From positions 2,356,001-2,420,000 of the forward strand of contig NZ_CP126260.1 in the NCBI RefSeq assembly GCF_003234365.2: 64,000 nt of DNA, given 5' to 3'. Shown here piece by piece: positions 59,587 to 64,000 of this stretch (position 1 is the first letter of the stretch; every line of letters starts with the position of its first letter). The notes beneath the pieces were generated by a model, which was not told the origin of the DNA, ran no database searches, and saw only the letters and a list, made by a program, of their open reading frames with translations. The position numbers and the translations under genes were made by a program. This stretch comes from Curtobacterium sp. MCJR17_020. GTDB taxonomy: Bacteria > Actinomycetota > Actinomycetes > Actinomycetales > Microbacteriaceae.

Positions 59587-59615
59587 TGTCGCCTTTTGCG
59601 CTCCCTCGTGTCGTC
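59587..59615. other. attR: left-hand attP arm and core
   Basis: Arm TGTCGCCTTTT (59587-59597), then GCGCTCCCTCGTG and the core TCGTC (59611-59615); comM follows. Together with attL this rebuilds attP with arms in inverted orientation. Confidence 0.75.
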
Positions 59616-60530
59616 GAGGAACAGGATGCCGCCGGTCGCACGCGACACTGCTCCGGGTCGCAGCACACCGGAGCCGCCGCCGATCAGGGAGATCGCCGAC
59701 GCGGAGTGGTGCGGGGCCTCCCACGGGGGCTTCGTGCTCCACGACGCCGGTCCGAGTCCGGCGACGGACCGGACGGCGGCGACCTCGAGCGCGGTCGCGT
59801 CGTCGAGGTCGGGCAGGAGTCCGGGCAGGCGCTCGGCGAGCATCGTCTTGCCGGCACCGGGCGGACCGAGCAGGAGCGCGTGGTGTCCTCCGGCCGCCGC
59901 GGCGACGACGGCACGGACCCCGATCGGGTTCCCGACGACGTCCGACAGTTCGGCCACCGGGCGTTGGACCGAGGGCACCGGCACCGGCAGCACCGCGTCG
60001 ACCTCGACCGGCGGCAACAGCGCGCCGGCGTCGATCGCGGCCGCACGGAGGGAGTCGACCCCGGTGGTGCGCACGCCGTCGACCACGCGGGCCTCGGGCA
60101 GGTTGCCGATCGGCAGCACGACCCGGTCGGCCCCGGCGTCGCGGGCCGCGAGCAGCATCGGGATGACCCCCGCGACCGGCCGGACCCGACCATCCAGACC
60201 GAGCTCCCCGATGTAGACGATCCGCTCACTGACGTCGGGTGCGAGTCCGGCGCCGGCGAGCACGGCCATCGCGATCGCCAGGTCGAACCCGGAACCCCGT
60301 TTCGGGATCGCCGCGGGCGTCAGGTTCACCGTGATCCGGCGAGCCGGCAACGGACACCCGGCGTTCGCAGCGGCGGCACGGACCCGCTCACGCGCCTCGC
60401 CGAGCGAGGTGTCCGGCAGTCCGATGATGCTGAAGGCGGGCAGCTGGCTGGTCAGGTGGGCCTCGACCTCGATCCGGCGCCCGGTCACGCCGAGCAGGGC
60501 GACGGCCGCAGCACGCCCGATGCCGGTCAC
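59611..60530 (-). pseudogene. comM: comM, 5' part (disrupted)
   Basis: Starts at GTG 60530 (MTGIGRAAAVALLGVTGRRI), overlapping yraN as GTGA. It holds the N-terminal Lon-protease-like domain and Walker A LLLGPPGAGKTMLAERL, ending at GGILFLDD; beyond the core the frame runs into element sequence and stops at 59391. Fused product would be 379 residues with ~73 foreign ones and no Walker B completion. ComM is a helicase that extends heteroduplex in natural transformation. Confidence 0.93.
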
Positions 60531-60916
60531 AGCACACCCGCCACGTGGTGCACGGCCGTCCGGGGACCGTCGACGTGGACCGCGACGACGTCGATGCGGA
60601 TCGCGCGTGCCGACACCTCCGGATGGGCGTCGAACCACTCGGCCACGAGTCGTCGCATCCGCTTGAGCTTCGTCGCCGTGATCGCCTCGAACGGATGCCC
60701 CGTCGTCGTACCCGATCGCGTCTTCACCTCGATGAAAGCAAGCGTGCAGGAATCCCACGCGACGATGTCGATCTCGCCCCGGGCACACCGCCAATTCCGC
60801 TCGAGGACCCGGAATCCCCGTTCGTGCAACCACGCCACGGCCTGGTCCTCGCCGAACCGCCCCAGGCGGCCGTTCCGGAGTGTTCGTCCGGGGCGATCGT
60901 GCAGCTTCTGTTCCAT
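60527..60916 (-). CDS. yraN: UPF0102 family protein YraN
   Basis: 129 residues. Nuclease-like fold: GRFGEDQAVAWLHERGFRVL, ERNWRCARGEIDIVAWD (GEID motif) and FIEVKTRSG (ExK). Predicted restriction-fold endonuclease of unknown task. Usual neighbour of comM-dprA; stop overlaps the comM GTG. Confidence 0.92.
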   Translation of the reverse strand: MEQKLHDRPGRTLRNGRLGRFGEDQAVAWLHERGFRVLERNWRCARGEIDIVAWDSCTLAFIEVKTRSGTTTGHPFEAITATKLKRMRRLVAEWFDAHPEVSARAIRIDVVAVHVDGPRTAVHHVAGVL

Positions 60917-61018
60917 GTCATTGCCTCCACGGCAACGATCGCGGGAACGGCAGCGTGGGTGGGCGCCGACGACGGCTCTGTGGAATCAGACGACGACGAT
61001 CGCCCTTGGGGAGGAATG

Positions 61019-61058
61019 ACGAAGGACCCGGGTGATCACGATCACCCGGGTCCTTCGT
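61019..61058. terminator. hairpin between lsr2 and yraN
   Basis: ACGAAGGACCCGGGTGATC-AC-GATCACCCGGGTCC and closing TTCGT: a near-perfect 19-bp stem just after the lsr2 stop. No long T-run. Confidence 0.82.
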
Positions 61059-61068
61059 CGACAGCGGC

Positions 61069-61416
61069 TCAGTGTGCGGCTGCGTACGCTTCCTGCACCT
61101 GGGTCGAGATACGACCACGGGTCGAGACCTCGTAGCCGTTCTCCTTCGCCCACTCGCGGATCTTGCCGAGCTCTTCGGAGTTGCCACGCTTGGGGGCCGA
61201 CTTCGGGGCTGTGCTGCCGGTGCGACGACCGGAGACCTTGCGCGCTGCGGCGATGTAGTCGGAGATCGCTTCGCGGAACTTGTCGACGTTGTCGTTCGTC
61301 AGGTCGATCTCGTACGACGAGCCGTCGAAACCGAATTCGACCGTGCGACCTTCACCGGTGGTGATGGGGGAATCGTCGAGGTCGTCGACGAGCTGGACGG
61401 TGACCTTCTGTGCCAT
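61069..61416 (-). CDS. lsr2: Lsr2 family nucleoid-associated protein
   Basis: 115 residues starting MAQKVTVQLVDDLDD. Beta-rich dimerisation domain (EGRTVEFGFDGSSYEIDLTN), basic linker, C-terminal DNA-binding domain with the AT-hook-like RGR (VSTRGRIST). Lsr2 is the actinobacterial H-NS analogue, coating AT-rich, often horizontally acquired DNA. It is 0.8 kb from an integrated element that would be a natural silencing target. Confidence 0.93.
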   Translation of the reverse strand: MAQKVTVQLVDDLDDSPITTGEGRTVEFGFDGSSYEIDLTNDNVDKFREAISDYIAAARKVSGRRTGSTAPKSAPKRGNSEELGKIREWAKENGYEVSTRGRISTQVQEAYAAAH

Positions 61417-61521
61417 GCGCGGCTCCTGTTCATTGGACGGGAAATCCCGACCAGAATAGCGCGTGGAATTCCGGCACGTCACTGATCACCGGCGATTCAC
61501 CGAATGCACCGGAATTGACGA

Positions 61522-61845
61522 TCACTCGTCGAGTGCGAGTTCCTTCGGCAGTTCGAGTTCTCGCGATGTCAGTTCTTCGACATTCACGTCCTTGAACGTG
61601 AGGACGCGGACGCCCTTCACGAACCGGTCGGAACGGTAGACGTCCCACACCCAGACGTCGTTCATCGTCAGTTCGAAGTAGAAATCGTGTTCGGTGTCCC
61701 GGCGCACGAGTTCGACCTCGTTCGCCAGGTAGAAACGCCGCTCGGTCTCGACCACGTAGCGGAACTGCGACACGACGTCGCGGTACTCGCGGTACAGGGC
61801 CAGCTCGACCTCGCGGTCGTAGTCGTCGAATTCGTCCTCATCCAT
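61522..61845 (-). CDS. DUF2469 family protein
   Basis: 107 residues from ATG 61845 (MDEDEFDDYDREVELALYRE), matching the M. tuberculosis Rv2901c N-terminus. Conserved YVVETERRFYLANEVELV and VWVWDVYRSDRFVKGVRVLTF are present. Function unknown; almost always between rnhB and yraN in Actinobacteria. Confidence 0.9.
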   Translation of the reverse strand: MDEDEFDDYDREVELALYREYRDVVSQFRYVVETERRFYLANEVELVRRDTEHDFYFELTMNDVWVWDVYRSDRFVKGVRVLTFKDVNVEELTSRELELPKELALDE

Positions 61846-61967
61846 TGCGCCCACAGTCTACGGCGGCAGCCGCACCAGTGCGCGACCACCCCTCAGCCAT
61901 GCGCCCCAGCGCCGCGAACGTGAGGGCCGAACGCACCCGAGGCCGGCCGCTCCTCTACGAGCTCACC

Positions 61968-62053
61968 GAGGTTCCACAACACGCCGCGTGCGCGCTGCCG
62001 AGGGTCTGCGGCGGCACCGGGCGTGCGCCGAGATGCCGAGATTTCGGAACCTC
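61968..62053. repeat. intergenic inverted-repeat element, copy 2
   Basis: CCGAGGTTCCACAACACGCC ... CATGC-type spacer ... GAGATGCCGAGATTTCGGAA: the reverse orientation of the element at 5026-5111. It fills most of the 61855-62113 gap between rnhB and DUF2469. Confidence 0.65.
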
Positions 62054-62113
62054 ACGAGCCGCCGCCGGGGCAGAGCGGACGGGCCACCGCCGGGCACGGG
62101 CGACCGCAGCGCG

Positions 62114-62812
62114 TCAGCTGACGAGCGCGTCGAAGCCGTCCAGTGACACGCTCGACGCCTGGTGCAACCACGACTTCCGGTGCAGTGCGTGCGCCCCGAC
62201 CGCGCGGATGGCGTCGTAGTGCGCGGTCGAGCCGTAGCCCTTGTTCGACGCCCAGGCGTAGTGGGGCGCCTCGTCGTGGGCTGCGATCATCATGGCGTCC
62301 CGCGCGACCTTCGCCACGATCGACGCCGCGGCGACCGAGGCGCAGTCCCGGTCGGCCTTGACCTGCACGACGACCTCGAGCGGGTCCGTCGTCGGACGGA
62401 GCGACGCGGGGACGGCACGGGTCAGCCAGTCGAACGAACCGTCCAGCACGACCACTGCGCCGTCGAGCGACAGGCCACCGGCGACCAGGGACTCGAGCGC
62501 CTGCGCCCCTGCAGCTCCGAGCGCCGGGACGATCCCCTGCCGGTCGACGTACTCGGCGGACGCCATGCCGACGGCGGTGCGCGCCCACCGGGTGACGACG
62601 GGGACCAGGTCCGTCCGGCGGGTGGCGGACAGCAGCTTCGAGTCGGCCAGACCTTGCGGGACCCGCCCGACGTCGATCGTCACGGCCGCGACGCCCACGC
62701 CGACGGGACCGGCGATCGCACCGCGTCCGACCTCGTCCATCCCGATGACCGTGACACGGCCTTCGGCCAGCAGCCGCTTCTCGACGCGGAGGGAGGGGCG
62801 GACGGCGGTCAC
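62114..62812 (-). CDS. rnhB: ribonuclease HII
   Basis: 232 residues from GTG 62812, overlapping lepB's stop as GTGA. The active-site segment VIGMDEVGRGAIAGPV (Asp, Glu), LADSKLLS, and VKADRDCASVAAASIVAKVARD are intact. It removes RNA from RNA/DNA hybrids. Conserved lepB-rnhB order. Confidence 0.94.
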   Translation of the reverse strand: MTAVRPSLRVEKRLLAEGRVTVIGMDEVGRGAIAGPVGVGVAAVTIDVGRVPQGLADSKLLSATRRTDLVPVVTRWARTAVGMASAEYVDRQGIVPALGAAGAQALESLVAGGLSLDGAVVVLDGSFDWLTRAVPASLRPTTDPLEVVVQVKADRDCASVAAASIVAKVARDAMMIAAHDEAPHYAWASNKGYGSTAHYDAIRAVGAHALHRKSWLHQASSVSLDGFDALVS

Positions 62813-63552
62813 TGGTCGCGCTCCTCCACCCCGGCGAACACCTCGGGGTGGTCGTCGAGCCACGTCCAGCGGCTCGTCGGCCAGGAGATCACGAAGGCCC
62901 GGCCGGTCACGTCGGACAACGGCACGAACCCCTTCGATGGCGTGTCCCCGTTGTAGCGGGAGTCCTTGGAGTCGTTGCGGTTGTCGCCCATCACCCAGAT
63001 GGTGCCCTTCGGCACGGTGACGGAGAAGTCGGTCGCCGAGGCGGGAGCGCCGGCCGGCAGCTTGAGGTACGGCTCCTTGATCGGGACGCCGTTCACGGAC
63101 ATCTGCCCGAGGTCGTTGCAGCAGGAGACCTTGTCCCCCGGCAGACCGATCACGCGCTTGATGAGGTGGTCGTCACTGTCACCCGTCCCGAGGCCGATCT
63201 GCGTCAGGACCCAGTCGATCGCCTTGGCGGGCTGGGTGTCCGGCGTGACGCTCGGCACCTCGGACCCGGCGAGCCATCCACCCGGGTCCTTGAACACGAC
63301 GACGTCGCCGCGTTTCAGCGCCACGACACCCGGGACGAGTTCGTTGACGATCACGCGGTCGTTGATCTGCAGCGTGTTCTCCATCGACGCCGACGGGATG
63401 TAGAACGAGCGGATCAGGAACGTCTTGACCAAGAACGACACGAGCAGCGCCGCGATGAAGATGATGACGAGGTCGCGGAGGAATGTGAGGATCCCGTTGC
63501 GCTGCTTCTCGGGCCGGGGCCTGCGCCCGGATTCCTCAGTCGTGTCCGTCAT
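62809..63552 (-). CDS. lepB: signal peptidase I
   Basis: 247 residues. One membrane helix (~28-48, DLVIIFIAALLVSFLVKTFL), catalytic Ser in YIPSASMENTL, Lys in VVALKRGDVVVF, and GDNRNDSKDSR box. It cleaves Sec and Tat signal peptides outside the membrane. Unlike the SipW-like protein at the window start, this is the bacterial Ser-Lys type. Confidence 0.95.
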   Translation of the reverse strand: MTDTTEESGRRPRPEKQRNGILTFLRDLVIIFIAALLVSFLVKTFLIRSFYIPSASMENTLQINDRVIVNELVPGVVALKRGDVVVFKDPGGWLAGSEVPSVTPDTQPAKAIDWVLTQIGLGTGDSDDHLIKRVIGLPGDKVSCCNDLGQMSVNGVPIKEPYLKLPAGAPASATDFSVTVPKGTIWVMGDNRNDSKDSRYNGDTPSKGFVPLSDVTGRAFVISWPTSRWTWLDDHPEVFAGVEERDQ

Positions 63553-63605
63553 TTCCGCTCTCGTTCACACCGTGCCCGCCCGGGTTCAGCGGGCGCAAAG
63601 GGAAA

Positions 63606-63643
63606 GCCCCCCGTCGATGCACAACCGTACATCGGCGAGGGGC
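63606..63643 (-). terminator. terminator after rplS
   Basis: GCCCCCCGTCGATG pairs with CATCGGCGAGGGGC (13 of 14 pairs) around a 10-nt loop; read on the minus strand it is followed by TTTCCCTTT. Ends the rplS transcript before lepB. Confidence 0.7.
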
Positions 63644-63685
63644 CAGCAGCGGCGTCCGGCTCGCGGACGCTCACTGCGAAGGCGA

Positions 63686-64000
63686 TCAGGCGTCGCGCTT
63701 CTCCTTGATCTTGCGGCGGGCCGCCTTGCCGCGCAGTTCGCGCAGGTAGTAGAGCTTCGCGCGACGGACGTCACCCTTGGTGACGATCTCGATGTGGTCG
63801 ATGATCGGCGAGTGCACCGGGAACCAGCGCTCGACGCCGACCTGGAAGCTCACCTTGCGGACCTTGAAGGTCTCGCCGATGCCGTGGCCCTGGCGACCGA
63901 TGACGACACCCTGGAAGACCTGGACACGCGAGCGCGTGCCTTCCACGATGTTCACGTGCACCTTGATGGTGTCACCGGCGCGGAAGTCCGGGACGTCGGT
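63686..64000 (-). CDS. rplS: 50S ribosomal protein L19 (N-terminus outside the window)
   Basis: The frame is open to the window edge and reads DVPDFRAGDTIKVHVNIVEG, then RVQVFQGVVIGRQG, VERWFPVHSPIIDHIEIV and the C-terminal LRELRGKAARRKIKEKRDA-like end. It lies at the 30S-50S interface. The ATG-like internal start in the track region would cut conserved residues, so the gene is partial. Confidence 0.95.
   Translation of the reverse strand, partial: TDVPDFRAGDTIKVHVNIVEGTRSRVQVFQGVVIGRQGHGIGETFKVRKVSFQVGVERWFPVHSPIIDHIEIVTKGDVRRAKLYYLRELRGKAARRKIKEKRDA

Larger units (their letters stand above)
50948..59615. mobile_element. capsid-carrying integrative element (phage satellite-like) inserted in comM
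   Basis: Bounded by identical 5-bp cores TCGTC at 50948-50952 and 59611-59615, inside comM. Contents: wHTH protein, two paralogous small proteins, HK97 major capsid protein, a run of overlapping microgenes with zinc motifs and HNH, a large serine integrase and a small membrane protein. Missing are portal, large terminase, maturation protease and tail genes. Visible base composition is less GC-rich than the flanks. It could be a satellite that borrows a helper phage's machinery, or a prophage remnant; intact ends and tight gene overlaps argue against simple decay. Confidence 0.88.

Overview
The window is a very GC-rich actinobacterial chromosome segment. Gene order, a tmRNA tag ANSKRTDFALAA, a SigH/RsrA-type pair, Lsr2, DUF2469 and the GlgE alpha-glucan genes point to Microbacteriaceae; recurrent terminator hairpins built on GGACGGGAGGCCCG make me favour Curtobacterium or a close relative (inference, no database search possible).

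Layout. 1-5 kb: a SipW-like signal peptidase fused to a LamG domain, anti-sigma/sigma pair, aroA-rsgA. 5-9 kb: membrane protein, histidinol-phosphatase-like gene, MFS exporter. 9-15.6 kb: large LuxR-type regulator, glmS, M50-like membrane protease, NUDIX. 15.7-20 kb: metY-like enzyme plus flavin monooxygenase, APC permease. 20-26 kb: Lys-tailed protein, ssrA-smpB-ftsX-ftsE-prfB and a cysteine desulfurase. 26-33 kb: glgX, glgE, glgB. 33-41 kb: thioredoxin/TPR protein, DUF membrane protein, coiled-coil DivIVA-like proteins, hydrolase, SLT-domain protein. 41-64 kb (mostly minus strand): the housekeeping run rplS-lepB-rnhB-DUF2469-lsr2-yraN-comM-dprA-xerC, an M23 peptidase and a sugar transporter, then rpsB-tsf-pyrH-frr-cdsA.

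The most interesting object is an integrated element of about 8.66 kb (50948-59615) that splits comM at the codons for its LDEAPEF segment. The two comM halves rejoin in frame across a shared 5-bp core TCGTC, and the element ends rebuild an attP-like site with inverted arms (TGTCGCCTTTT / AAAAAGCGACA). The element encodes a large serine integrase, an HK97-fold major capsid protein, a possible TerS-like protein, an HNH nuclease, several overlapping microgenes with zinc-binding motifs, a pair of tandem paralogous small proteins, and a wHTH protein next to direct repeats. It has no portal, large terminase, protease or tail genes, so it looks like a capsid-carrying phage satellite. Its capsid gene is bracketed by two long noncoding stretches. 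The downstream one folds on paper into a chain of strong stems, including a C(UUCG)G tetraloop, and may be an undescribed structured RNA.

Housekeeping features behave as expected: many translationally coupled overlaps (ATGA/GTGA), and clear intrinsic terminators between convergent units. Insertion in comM should remove ComM function and may uncouple dprA-xerC from their original upstream genes unless the element excises.
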